64,000 nucleotides of DNA, taken from positions 35,813-99,812 of the forward strand of contig JAPLRZ010000060.1 of the NCBI GenBank assembly GCA_026398895.1, in the 5' to 3' direction. The stretch is from Methylococcales bacterium (GTDB taxonomy: Bacteria; Pseudomonadota; Gammaproteobacteria; Methylococcales; Methylomonadaceae). A program made the translations under genes and the position numbers. Each line of letters begins with the position of its first letter. Position 1 is the stretch's first letter. The notes under the pieces were generated by a model that saw only the letters and a program-made list of their open reading frames with translations, searched no databases and was not told the origin of the DNA. Of the stretch, positions 37,353 through 46,123 are shown piece by piece.

Positions 37353-38240
37353 TTACCAAGCGGTACTAATATTCAGGTAGCCGAAAGCCCCTGAATAGCT
37401 ATCGCCGATGGTTCGGTTTTTGTAAAAATTTTGACCACCTAATAACAATAGTTTAGCGTGTTCGCCTACGTTCCATTCCGCGCCTGTTGTAATGCCACCT
37501 GTTTGTACATCGGCTAAGTTGGCTACAGAACCTGCGTCCAAATCAACGGCATAAAATCGTCTGCCGACCAGTCCACCGATTTGTAAATTACTGGGTTTTA
37601 GATAACTGTCAGGCGTGAGCCAATGGGTATATTTTACTTCTGCTGCTTGAGTAGAGCTTAAGCCTTGAGCGCGGTCTGGATTGGAAGTTTCAATAAAATA
37701 ACCGCGTAATTGTAGCCAACCCGCGCTATCAAATAAGGCGACACCCACGGTAGGTGTGTATTGATCAACTCTTAGATTATTTCGGTAACTGCTACGCGCA
37801 TAACCAAAGTCAGTGTAATACTGTTTGTCATGACTAATAAAGCTTGCTTGCGTTGCAAAAGCTCTCACGTTGTCAGTATCATTAGTTGAATCATTGTTAT
37901 CGATAACATAGCCATCGGCGCGTAGCGTGATTTTGCCAGGTACGCTATCAAAATAAAAATGTTTACGCCCTGACAGAAAGTAGGCGTTTTGATCAATTCT
38001 AGCAATATTGTTTTTAAAATTGATTTCGCTGTGTGTGTAGCTGGCAGTAATACCACCTTCGTCTAAATAATCAGCAGATACTACCGCGCCTTCTTCATGT
38101 AGCGAGTCACGGAATTGTGAATTGGCATAGCCTAAATAAGTGCCTTGCGCAGCCGCTTTGACTTTCCACGTTTCACCTGCGTGAGCTATTGGTATTGCTA
38201 ATAGTGTTGCACTGCACAGTAGCATGATTGATTTTTTCAT
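37353..38240 (-). CDS. Putative outer-membrane beta-barrel protein
   Basis: The 295-residue protein starts at 38240 (MKKSIMLLCSATLLAIPIAHA signal peptide); a longer frame to 38327 overlaps the upstream gene and lacks a signal at its start. The mature part is Tyr/Gly-rich with alternating strands (GGITASYTHSEINFK, LQIGGLVGRRFYAVDL) and ends in the aromatic ISTAW, typical of barrel proteins. No specific porin family was recognised. It is co-oriented with the urea-transporter/M23 fusion, 28 bp downstream of it. Confidence 0.75.
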   Translation of the reverse strand: MKKSIMLLCSATLLAIPIAHAGETWKVKAAAQGTYLGYANSQFRDSLHEEGAVVSADYLDEGGITASYTHSEINFKNNIARIDQNAYFLSGRKHFYFDSVPGKITLRADGYVIDNNDSTNDTDNVRAFATQASFISHDKQYYTDFGYARSSYRNNLRVDQYTPTVGVALFDSAGWLQLRGYFIETSNPDRAQGLSSTQAAEVKYTHWLTPDSYLKPSNLQIGGLVGRRFYAVDLDAGSVANLADVQTGGITTGAEWNVGEHAKLLLLGGQNFYKNRTIGDSYSGAFGYLNISTAW

Positions 38241-38268
38241 AAGGATTGCCTGTTGTTGATTAGAGGTT

Positions 38269-40395
38269 TTAAATATTGATCGTCCATTCGCGTTCGGGTA
38301 CACCTGCATCGCCTGTTTGAAACGCACCTTCCAACACCATTTCCCAGCGTTGCCCCGCGCTGTTAGCCGATAGATAAGTTAATCCATGATCGGCAACAAT
38401 GGTGGTTTCAATACTCATGACTTGTTTACCGAGTAAGTGAAACTCGCCGTTTTGTCGCCATACTCTGGCGGCATCATCAAAACTGCGTGAATAATTGGCG
38501 GTCACTTGGCTGGCATAAGGGGCTAACAGCTTACTTAGCCAATGCCAATGACTAGGGAGTAAACGAGTTGGTGGATTATCTTGCCATTGTTTGGCTTGTT
38601 CAGACGATGGGGTGCAACCAACCGCTAATAACCATAGGTTAAAAAATACATCTTGGCTACCTTCACGTCCATAACAGGCGAATACCGCGCCATTTTCTTC
38701 ACAACAACAACTCGCGCCAGACTCAGCGACTAATAAGAATTGCCCTGCTAAATTTAATTGCGGGGTAATTTGCCAGTGTTGCCATTGCCCACCATTCACT
38801 CGCACCCGATAACTACGTCCTAAACCGACTCGTAGCGATAAGGGGCGCACAGAGCCAATCCACGCGGCGATGACTTTGTCGTTTTGCTGAGGATTTGCCC
38901 ACAGACGAAACACAGCAGGACTATTTTCCTGTTGTAATAACACGCCGATTAAATGAAATGGGCGGGTTTCGGCTTCGGGTGTGGGATGACGCAATACTGA
39001 AAAATGTAAATGTGGTTGCGGTGAACGTCCTGAATTGCCGCATTGTGCCAGTGTTTGCCCTGCTTTTAACCAGTCACCGATTTGTACCGTGATGCTGTCT
39101 TGACGCAAATGCGCAAGCAATACAGTCGCACCGTCATATAAACGGATTAATACATAATTGCCCCAATTTTCGCGTAAATTCACTTCACCGATGGCGTTAT
39201 CCGCAATAGTATTTTGTAGTTGTATCACTTGACCATAACAAGGCGACACGATTGGTAAACCAAAGCAAAAGAAATCCTCGACCACCAAGCCTTTATTGGT
39301 AAAACTTTTCCCGTCTTCGGTGACAATAAAATCCAGTGCGTCCCGCCAAATACCACGATGAGTATATTCGCCGTCATGTCCTTGTGACACTTGCCACGCG
39401 CCTAAAAATGGCGGTGTTAATGGAATACTGGCAGGATCGCCCAATCTTGCCCGCGCTAAGCGTCCATCTTCCAAGGATTTTTCAGGCAGTTGCACCCGTT
39501 CACCGACTAACACAGGTTTGCCGATGCGTTGTGCCGCATACAGACAGAACCACGTTGATAATAAAAACGGTAAAGCTAACGGAGCTAAACCAATAGTCAA
39601 TAAACCTTGACTAAATGCAGCCGCTAATAACGCAGCTAACAGAGCGGATATTATGCTTAATATCAAACCATTAACACTTGGGACAACAAACAAACCACCT
39701 GTTGCCATTGCCGCTAATATGGCGTTAAAAATCCAGTTTGGTGCAGCATACAACGGCGCGTCAACGGTAAACAACTGATACCATGCCAAGCCTGCACTAA
39801 AGCCCAGTACAGCCAAAAAAGCCAAAGTGCGTGAAGTCAGCAACAGCGTGATAAACAACACGCAGCCTAAATACGGATCAGGCTGAAAAAAGATACTGCC
39901 CAGACTGGTTAAAAATGCTTCGCCCCAACTCATGGATAGATGGGCAGAATCAGCAATCGGTACTAAACGGCTGTAACTACTGGCGGCTAATTGTGCCAAC
40001 CACGAAGCCAATACAAACGGCAAACTTAACACTGGCAACTGGGAAAATCGCCATAACATCCCAGCAAAACCATGCGTTATCAAGGCAACCAACACGCTGG
40101 TAAATAACAGTAATATCAAAGAATATGAGCTTATTTCATAATGCGCGGCAATAAACAGCCCTGTTAGTAAACCATTAAACACATACACCGGCGACAAGCC
40201 TTCGACTACACGCAAGCCGCGTGCGCTTAATAGCGTGATGCTTGCACCCAACAAGCCCACTGCGGCTAATTTGGGTGCGGCAAAGCTGGCAACGATAAGA
40301 ACTACACCAGCGATAGTCGATGGCATTAACAACACCCACGCATAGCCTTGTGCCAGTTGCTGCGAAAAAACCTTGATTGAATGTTGAGTTATCAT
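38269..40395 (-). CDS. Urea transporter fused to an M23 (LytM-like) peptidase domain
   Basis: In this 708-residue protein, residues 1 to about 300 are hydrophobic with many membrane segments and a urea-transporter-like pattern (LSPVYVFNGLLTGLFIAAHY; the second half has AAPNWIFNAILAAMATGG). Residues about 340-480 are an M23 domain with HRGIWRDALDF (His and Asp ligands), the downstream NYVLIRLYDGATVLLAHLRQ and the catalytic PHLHF. About 230 more residues follow, without a known family. UT proteins form channels for urea or similar amides, and M23 domains cut or bind peptidoglycan. The fusion would put a wall-active domain on a small-solute channel. It lies downstream of the biosynthetic genes. 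Confidence 0.82.
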   Translation of the reverse strand: MITQHSIKVFSQQLAQGYAWVLLMPSTIAGVVLIVASFAAPKLAAVGLLGASITLLSARGLRVVEGLSPVYVFNGLLTGLFIAAHYEISSYSLILLLFTSVLVALITHGFAGMLWRFSQLPVLSLPFVLASWLAQLAASSYSRLVPIADSAHLSMSWGEAFLTSLGSIFFQPDPYLGCVLFITLLLTSRTLAFLAVLGFSAGLAWYQLFTVDAPLYAAPNWIFNAILAAMATGGLFVVPSVNGLILSIISALLAALLAAAFSQGLLTIGLAPLALPFLLSTWFCLYAAQRIGKPVLVGERVQLPEKSLEDGRLARARLGDPASIPLTPPFLGAWQVSQGHDGEYTHRGIWRDALDFIVTEDGKSFTNKGLVVEDFFCFGLPIVSPCYGQVIQLQNTIADNAIGEVNLRENWGNYVLIRLYDGATVLLAHLRQDSITVQIGDWLKAGQTLAQCGNSGRSPQPHLHFSVLRHPTPEAETRPFHLIGVLLQQENSPAVFRLWANPQQNDKVIAAWIGSVRPLSLRVGLGRSYRVRVNGGQWQHWQITPQLNLAGQFLLVAESGASCCCEENGAVFACYGREGSQDVFFNLWLLAVGCTPSSEQAKQWQDNPPTRLLPSHWHWLSKLLAPYASQVTANYSRSFDDAARVWRQNGEFHLLGKQVMSIETTIVADHGLTYLSANSAGQRWEMVLEGAFQTGDAGVPEREWTINI

Positions 40396-40411
40396 CAGAA
40401 ATTCCTTAAAG

Positions 40412-40443
40412 CCCTCTCCCTGTGGGAGAGGGTTGGGTGAGGG
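40412..40443. repeat. CCCTCTCCC repeat
   Basis: CCCTCTCCCTGTGGGAGAGG forms a hairpin, followed by GTTGGGTGAGGG. It is a common dispersed gammaproteobacterial element, here between the Spy-like gene and the transporter fusion. Confidence 0.75.
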
Positions 40444-40448
40444 CTGCT

Positions 40449-40778
40449 TTACTTGTTTTTATCCGCCATTCGTTTGGCTATGTTTTCTTTGCGCATTTGC
40501 TGACGTTTTTCCTGTTGGGCATCAAATTTGGTTGCCTGTTCTGGGGTTAGCACTGCTTTGACACTGGCATGAGTTTCATCCTGCAATGCCTTGAACTTTT
40601 CCTGTTGGGCTTTAAAAATTGCCTCAATTTTAGTTTTTTGTTCAGCGTTTAAGTCCAGTGTTTTGGTCATGCGTTCCACGCGCTTTTCCGCCATGTTATT
40701 ATCCATGTCGGGTGCAGCGAATGCAGTTAAAGGCAGTACAGATAATGCCAACAACAAGCCTATTAATAATTTTTTCAT
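40449..40778 (-). CDS. Spy/CpxP-like periplasmic protein
   Basis: The 109-residue protein starts at 40778 (AGGTG ribosome site 5 bp upstream) with a signal peptide ending LTAFAAP. The mature part is helical and charged, with the LTxxQ-type motifs LDLNAEQKTKIE and VLTPEQATKFD seen in Spy/CpxP chaperones. Known relatives are ATP-independent periplasmic chaperones induced by envelope stress. It may protect a secreted product of this cluster, which is inference. Confidence 0.8.
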   Translation of the reverse strand: MKKLLIGLLLALSVLPLTAFAAPDMDNNMAEKRVERMTKTLDLNAEQKTKIEAIFKAQQEKFKALQDETHASVKAVLTPEQATKFDAQQEKRQQMRKENIAKRMADKNK

Positions 40779-40828
40779 GGTAATCACCTTTATTTGTGGG
40801 TTGTAAAGTATCAGATTAAATCTGACGG

Positions 40829-42214
40829 TTAAGAAAAATTAGGTTGTAAATCAATAGGTAAATGTTCAGGGTTTTCAACATCGTCCAAGGTTTCAGCACG
40901 TCGCACTACGTCCACCTGCCCATTTTGCCGAACTAAAACCACCGCAGGGCGCAGCTGAATAAACTGCATCCACTGAGTATTGTTGTATGCACCGACTGGC
41001 CAAAAAGACAATAAATCGCCCGTTTTCATTGGCGGTAAACTGACTGATTGTCGGACAATATCGATGTTCATACACAAAGGACCATATAACACCGTGTCTT
41101 CGGGTATGCCTTCGACAGGACGGGCAGGGCGTACTTCGTGGTTATACCAAAATGCGGTGAATAAAATATTCACCCCCGCATCAATCACCATTGCCCGCCG
41201 CCCATCGGGTAAGCGTTTGTTAGCGACTACGCTGGAAATTAACCATTCCGCTTCATCGACCACGGCTCTACCTGTTTCTAAAATCAATTCGGGCAAGGGT
41301 TTACCGTTTTGTTCGCGGTTTTTTAAACCAACGGCTAACGCGCCACAAATCGCTTCAGCATATTGTTCAGCAGTTGGGGTGATTTGTTCAGGCGGTAAAT
41401 ACACACCTTGTAAGGCATTGCGTGAAGCAAAACCGCCGCCTATATCTAGCGTGGTAATCGTGCAGCCCGTCGCCGCTTCCACGCTATTCATAAAGCCAAT
41501 CATGATGCCAACTTGCGCGGTGTAAGCGCGTGGATCAGTGATAAATGTACCTATATGATTATGCAAACCTGTCAATTTTAAATTAGGGCTAGCCGCAATA
41601 CGTCTTGCTGCTTCCATTGCCTGACCATTTTCCAGATTAAAACCAAAGCGACCCCAGTTCTCGGTAAAACCTGTATCAAAATTCAAACGGATAGTGACAG
41701 GGAACTCTAAAACACCTTGCTCGTTGGCAACTTCTTCCAATAATGCTAATTCATCTAAATGGTCAATATGAATCCGCGCTCCTTCTTTGACTGCTTTTGC
41801 CAACGCAGAACGCGGTTTATGTGGACCATTAAAGAAAATACGCGATGCAGGTACACCTAAGCGGCGAGCTTTATCGTATTCAAATTCAGATACCACTTCG
41901 GCATCACAACCTTCTTGATGCAAAATTGCTGATACCGCATTGATATAATTGGTTTTATACGACCACGCTTGGCGTACTTTGGCATAACGAGTGCTGAAAG
42001 CACGATTAATACGGCGTACTGATTGGCGTAAATGCTCTTCTGATAACACAAACAACGGTGAGCCGTATTTTTCCACTAATTCAGCAATTGATACGCCTGC
42101 AATTTCATTTCTAAATTGCGCTTCACGCACTCCACCAAATTTATTCATGCCACTAGAACTGTGACGAACAATAACGGGGGCAACCCACGCTGGTTTTTTT
42201 TCTGTGATACTCAT
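40829..42214 (-). CDS. Fold type III PLP-dependent decarboxylase (diaminopimelate decarboxylase-like)
   Basis: The 461-residue protein has the alanine-racemase-like barrel with the PLP lysine in SYKTNYINAV (K87) and the pyridine-facing GLHNHIGTF. The phosphate loop is LDIGGGFASRN, and the C-terminal domain carries YGPLCMNIDIV in place of the GPxCES(S/T)D motif of true LysA. The altered motif suggests a substrate other than meso-DAP, perhaps another amino acid. Its start overlaps the ATP-grasp gene by 4 bp, so the two enzymes are coupled and probably act on the same pathway. Confidence 0.85.
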   Translation of the reverse strand: MSITEKKPAWVAPVIVRHSSSGMNKFGGVREAQFRNEIAGVSIAELVEKYGSPLFVLSEEHLRQSVRRINRAFSTRYAKVRQAWSYKTNYINAVSAILHQEGCDAEVVSEFEYDKARRLGVPASRIFFNGPHKPRSALAKAVKEGARIHIDHLDELALLEEVANEQGVLEFPVTIRLNFDTGFTENWGRFGFNLENGQAMEAARRIAASPNLKLTGLHNHIGTFITDPRAYTAQVGIMIGFMNSVEAATGCTITTLDIGGGFASRNALQGVYLPPEQITPTAEQYAEAICGALAVGLKNREQNGKPLPELILETGRAVVDEAEWLISSVVANKRLPDGRRAMVIDAGVNILFTAFWYNHEVRPARPVEGIPEDTVLYGPLCMNIDIVRQSVSLPPMKTGDLLSFWPVGAYNNTQWMQFIQLRPAVVLVRQNGQVDVVRRAETLDDVENPEHLPIDLQPNFS

Positions 42215-43272
42215 GCTAATGCTCCAAAGCGCAGGGTTTCACCCAACACAGTTATATTTTCAAAATCGGCGAGTGATACGATGGCTTCTTCTGCGTAACG
42301 AATAAACAACACGCCCGCAGGTGTCGGTGGCGTGGGGAGCAGTTGTTCACCCAATGCGAGACGTACTAACAGATCGGGTAAATTACAGCCCACCCCTGCT
42401 GATAAATAGATCCACGCAGGAAAGCGCGGATTAATTTCAATTAAATGTAGATTGCCTTGTTCATCACGCAACATTTCCAGCTCTAAGCCGCCGCGCCATT
42501 TAGTGACTTCACAAAAACGTTTTGCGGCAAAAAGCAATTCGTCATCATGAATACTAATCCCTGCCCAGCCTTTGCCTTTATCAGTCAGGGCGCGTTTTTT
42601 CATCATTACCGCACCCGCTAAACCGCCTAGACCATCACCCACGCCTGCTAAATTAATCTCTTCACCTAAAATCCAACTTTGTGCCAGAATGGGGACACCC
42701 CATTCACCCGCAATGCGATGAAAAATAGCGACCGCTTCGTCAGCGTTATAAGCTAGTTTGGCATCATAAAATAAACCCTTAACCATCAACGGATAACGCC
42801 AGCCTTGCGCTTCGCAAGTATGGAAAAAGTTGGCTTGATAAACCGCTTGCGTTCTAGGTGAGGAAATACCTGTGGCTGCTGCTAATTCGGGTAGACGATC
42901 TTTACTGCGCAACGCTAATTGATGACTGTTCGGAATAAACGTGCGTATGCCCATACCCGTCAACGTTGGTGCGAGACGGGCAAAACTTTGCATCTCTGCA
43001 TCTAAACACGGAATCAAAACATCAAAATGTTCACGCTCATGCAGCTCTGTTAAGCGTGCCAATAACGCATCTTCGCCGTGTGAGGGATAAGGCAATAAAT
43101 AGCCTCTGTCAACAAAACCCCGATGATATAAAGCGGGGTCTAAGGCTTCATAACCAAAACCTATCACTCGTGGTGCTAATGCTGATTCTTTCAGGCAACG
43201 CGCAACCGCCAAACCAGGGCCAGGGTTATCAGCGCGAGCATTCATGCCTGTGACTGCAATTGTAAGGCTCAT
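42211..43272 (-). CDS. ATP-grasp enzyme (carbamoyl-phosphate-synthase-like fold)
   Basis: The 353-residue protein has an N-terminal nucleotide-fold region (SLTIAVTGMNARADNPGPGL), a lid segment YPLMVKGLFYDAKLAYNADE, and the metal-binding HLIEINPRFPAWIYLSAGVG near residue 285. ATP-grasp enzymes join a carboxylate to an amine through an acyl-phosphate. Substrates are unknown here; amino-acid or peptide ligation is likely. It overlaps both neighbours by 4 bp, the PqqD-like gene upstream and the decarboxylase downstream. Confidence 0.82.
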   Translation of the reverse strand: MSLTIAVTGMNARADNPGPGLAVARCLKESALAPRVIGFGYEALDPALYHRGFVDRGYLLPYPSHGEDALLARLTELHEREHFDVLIPCLDAEMQSFARLAPTLTGMGIRTFIPNSHQLALRSKDRLPELAAATGISSPRTQAVYQANFFHTCEAQGWRYPLMVKGLFYDAKLAYNADEAVAIFHRIAGEWGVPILAQSWILGEEINLAGVGDGLGGLAGAVMMKKRALTDKGKGWAGISIHDDELLFAAKRFCEVTKWRGGLELEMLRDEQGNLHLIEINPRFPAWIYLSAGVGCNLPDLLVRLALGEQLLPTPPTPAGVLFIRYAEEAIVSLADFENITVLGETLRFGALA

Positions 43273-43514
43273 TTCAAAAATCCTTTCAGTCGGTAAATAA
43301 AATCTTGTACATCGCGGTTAATTTCCAAAATACTGGCATCAAATTGTTCCGCAAGTTGCTCCACCAACTTGTCAAGATCATCTTCGTGTTGCGCTAAATG
43401 CAGAATCACCAAGCCCGTTTCGTTCACGGAAAAGCTCTGTCCTGAGACAGGATCAAAAACAAAGCCGCTCTCAGATATTGCCAGTCGTTTTGACGCTAAA
43501 AGTGTATTTTTCAT
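43269..43514 (-). CDS. PqqD-like small protein (RiPP-recognition-element type)
   Basis: The 81-residue protein starts at 43514 (MKNTLLASKRLAISESGFVF). The PqqD pattern is clear: DPVSGQSFSVNETGLVILH, then a regulated helix and NRDVQDFIYRLKG. PqqD domains bind precursor peptides and present them to modifying enzymes. Known relatives also occur next to ATP-grasp or HPr-kinase-like genes with no peptide known. It is the first gene of the overlapping set, so it probably sets the specificity of the ATP-grasp and decarboxylase. No convincing precursor peptide was found upstream. Confidence 0.82.
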   Translation of the reverse strand: MKNTLLASKRLAISESGFVFDPVSGQSFSVNETGLVILHLAQHEDDLDKLVEQLAEQFDASILEINRDVQDFIYRLKGFLK

Positions 43515-43943
43515 TACCTTCTCCACTATATAGTTAGGCAACGGTTGTTGTTGTCTATGGGTGAATAAGATAACGGGCAATTGTGAAATGAATAAGGACG
43601 GAATAAGAAACTATCGAGGAATAAATGTGAACGGGTAAAACCATCACCACCTGTTAAATCAACTTTCCAGCGATTTAAACACCAAAGGCAAGCGCAGGAG
43701 AAAATCACCCAGTGGTTTTTATAGTATTTTAGTTTTTAGATAGTCTAAAAAACAAATTCAACACAAGAATATAGAGTGGAATAACTTGAAATACATTTCT
43801 TGATTTTTGCTTTAATAACTGATATTACGCAGGCGTTCAGAAGAATCAATGGCTGTAGTGAATTCAGAAAATTGTAACTCATTGATTTTAAAAGATGGGT
43901 GTGTAACATCAGTTACTGTATTTTATCGGACTTCAATAGACAA
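43515..43943. other. 429-bp leader/promoter region of the PqqD-like cluster
   Basis: No gene is supported here. The part at about 43700-43790 is AT-rich on the minus strand, with TTGAAT and TATAAAA-like hexamers, and should hold the cluster promoter. A 60-codon reading frame at 43526-43708 starts with GTG, has no clear ribosome site, and is Cys-containing (CACLWC). It is not annotated as a gene. Confidence 0.4.
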
Positions 43944-43979
43944 TAAAAAACCCGCTAAGCCTTATGACTTGCGGGTTTT
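43944..43979 (-). terminator. Terminator of the tmRNA gene
   Basis: On the minus strand AAAACCCGC pairs with GCGGGTTTT and continues into a T-run. It starts 33 bp after the tmRNA 3' end. Confidence 0.9.
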
Positions 43980-44011
43980 AAATCTTCGTTAGATGTTACT
44001 AGAAGGGTATT

Positions 44012-44385
44012 TGGTGGAGGCGGGGGGAATTGAACCCCCGTCCGCAAATACTCCGCCATAAGGTCTACATACTTATCTCGTACTTTGTATTTAACCAATA
44101 ACGACCCGACGAGCCAAGAGAGTTATCAGCGATTCTGTAGAGTTTTTGTGCATCCACACCAGACAGGTTTCAGCACGATCTTATGTAAATGACCTCTGAG
44201 CGTTCGTGAGAACTCCACCCGCATAAGCACAGATGGTCAAAGGAATGGTGCTGTGTTTAAGCAGCTAAAGCCATTGAGTAGTTTTCGTCATTTGCGAATA
44301 CTTAGTTTCTGTAGGATTTACGAGGTATACAGTCCTCGGTATGCACTTAAGGTTTTGCTATCCACGTCGAAGCCATGTCGCCCCC
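44012..44385 (-). ncRNA. ssrA: Transfer-messenger RNA (tmRNA)
   Basis: The 374-nt RNA has the tRNA-like ends GGGGGCG (5') and CGCCTCC plus ACCA (3'), and GGGGGTTCAATTCCCCCC in the T-arm. The mRNA-like part encodes a tag with resume codon GCA: ANDENYSMALAA, then TAA (minus strand, 44295 down to 44257). Known role: rescues stalled ribosomes and marks the nascent protein for proteolysis. The tag is two residues longer than the E. coli ANDENYALAA. Confidence 0.97.
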
Positions 44386-44398
44386 TTTAGTATTTGAG

Positions 44399-44404
44399 AT
44401 TATA
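44399..44404 (-). promoter_or_regulatory. Candidate -10 element of the tmRNA gene
   Basis: On the minus strand TATAAT lies 13 bp before the mature 5' end, leaving a short precursor leader that RNase P would remove. The -35 region is weak. Confidence 0.45.
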
Positions 44405-44499
44405 CTTAGTTTATCTAGTTTTTGCTATGCTATTTAACGTGTTGATTACCGAATCATTTCTCTGTAATTACTTTAGCACATTTGCCAGCTAGTCACTTT

Positions 44500-45996
44500 T
44501 TACATTTCAATAATAAATGCCTCTGACTTATGAGCGGCTTGGGCTGCGTCATTGCGTAGTGCTTCAACGTGTTCTAAATAGGCATCATCCACGTCTCCTG
44601 TGATGTATTCATTGCTAAAACAGGAGGTGTCAAAATGCAGAATGTTTGGATTACCTTTTTGGACGGCGGCAATCAAATCATCCAGATCTTGATAGATGAG
44701 TTTGTCCGCGCCAATTTCTACGCAGACTTGTTCTTCGGTGCGATTGTGAGCAATGAGTTCGTGCGCTGCTGGCATATCAATACCGTAAACATTGGGATAA
44801 CGCACTGGCGGCGCGGCTGAGGCGAAATAAACTTTTTTCGCACCTGCATCGCGTGCCATTTGGATAATTTGTGCAGAAGTTGTACCTCTAACGACTGAAT
44901 CATCAACCAATAATACATTTTTGCCTTCAAATTCCAGTCCGAGGGCATTGAGTTTTTGTCTGACGGATTTTTCGCGCATTTTTTGACCTGGCATAATGAA
45001 GGTGCGCCCGATATAGCGATTTTTCATGAAGCCTTCACTGAATTTTACAGCCAGTTTGTTTGCCATTTGCAGGGCAGCGGTGCGGCTGGTGTCTGGAATA
45101 GGAATGACGACATCAATGTCATGGTCTGGCCATTCGCGTAACACTTTATTAGCGAGTTTATCGCCCATGCGTAAACGGGCTTTGTATACCGAAATGTCGT
45201 CAATAATGGAATCAGGCCGAGCAAAATAAACGTATTCAAAAATACAGGGGCAATGGTCGGTTTTTTCAGCGCATTGTTGGCTATGAAATTTTCCTGATGC
45301 CTCAATAAAAATAGCTTCACCTGGTTCTATGTCACGAACCACGTCAAAATTCAGTACATCTAGCGCGACACTTTCCGAGGCGATCATGAATTCAGTACCT
45401 TCTTCGCTTTTTCGTTCACCAAATATGATGGGGCGAATACCATGAGGGTCTCTAAAACCTAAAACACCAAAACCAGCAATCATGATGACGACTGCATACG
45501 CACCACGGCAACGGCGATGTACCCCTGATACCGCTTGAAATACGTCCGCTACGCTTAAACGTAGTTTACCTAATGCTTGTAATTCGTGAGCGAATACATT
45601 TAATAGCACTTCGGAATCTGAGTCGGTGTTGAGATGACGTTGATCTTCAACGAATAAGGCTTTTTTTAATTCAGCGGTGTTGGTTAGGTTGCCGTTATGC
45701 GCTAATGTTAAACCGAACGGTGAGTTGACGTAAAAGGGCTGCGCCTCCGCAGAGCTAGTACAGCCTGCGGTTGGATAACGGACGTGAGCAATGCCCATAT
45801 TGCCTTTGAGTTTGAGCATTTGGGCATTGGTAAATACATCTCGCGCTAAGCCGTTATCTTTACGCAAATGTAAGCGTCCACGCTCACAGGTAACGATGCC
45901 CGCCGCATCCTGCCCCCGATGTTGTAACACTGTTAGTGCATCATATAAATCCTGATTAACAGCTTGATGTGAAACGATAGCAGCAATACCACACAT
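44500..45996 (-). CDS. purF: Amidophosphoribosyltransferase
   Basis: It catalyses the first step of purine synthesis, PRPP plus glutamine to 5-phosphoribosylamine. The start at 45996 is fixed by the N-terminal nucleophile in MCGIAAIV; upstream codons to 46050 would block Cys1 maturation. The glutaminase domain ([34 protein letters not shown]) is followed by the PRPP-binding loop [14 protein letters not shown]. At 498 residues it matches E. coli PurF. cvpA, usually upstream of purF, is missing; the SPOR-domain gene is directly upstream. Confidence 0.98.
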   Translation of the reverse strand: MCGIAAIVSHQAVNQDLYDALTVLQHRGQDAAGIVTCERGRLHLRKDNGLARDVFTNAQMLKLKGNMGIAHVRYPTAGCTSSAEAQPFYVNSPFGLTLAHNGNLTNTAELKKALFVEDQRHLNTDSDSEVLLNVFAHELQALGKLRLSVADVFQAVSGVHRRCRGAYAVVIMIAGFGVLGFRDPHGIRPIIFGERKSEEGTEFMIASESVALDVLNFDVVRDIEPGEAIFIEASGKFHSQQCAEKTDHCPCIFEYVYFARPDSIIDDISVYKARLRMGDKLANKVLREWPDHDIDVVIPIPDTSRTAALQMANKLAVKFSEGFMKNRYIGRTFIMPGQKMREKSVRQKLNALGLEFEGKNVLLVDDSVVRGTTSAQIIQMARDAGAKKVYFASAAPPVRYPNVYGIDMPAAHELIAHNRTEEQVCVEIGADKLIYQDLDDLIAAVQKGNPNILHFDTSCFSNEYITGDVDDAYLEHVEALRNDAAQAAHKSEAFIIEM

Positions 45997-46123
45997 TATA
46001 TTATTTAACCTGATTGTGAGTTGTTGGCGATGATGAGGGTATCTCGACACACTGACGGGATATGTTTTTGTAAGCTATGATTTGGGATGAGCTGACCTAA
46101 GTAGTAAGCTCATCCTGCATTTT

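Noticed and set aside
38241..38327. Longer start of the outer-membrane barrel gene
   Set aside because: It overlaps the M23 fusion gene and puts the signal peptide in the interior of the protein.
43526..43708. 60-codon Cys-containing frame upstream of the PqqD-like gene as a precursor peptide
   Set aside because: It starts with GTG, has no ribosome site, and its composition is like random translation of leader DNA. It stays only a note in the promoter-region entry.
45997..46050. Upstream extension of purF
   Set aside because: PurF needs the Met-Cys start at 45996 for its N-terminal nucleophile.
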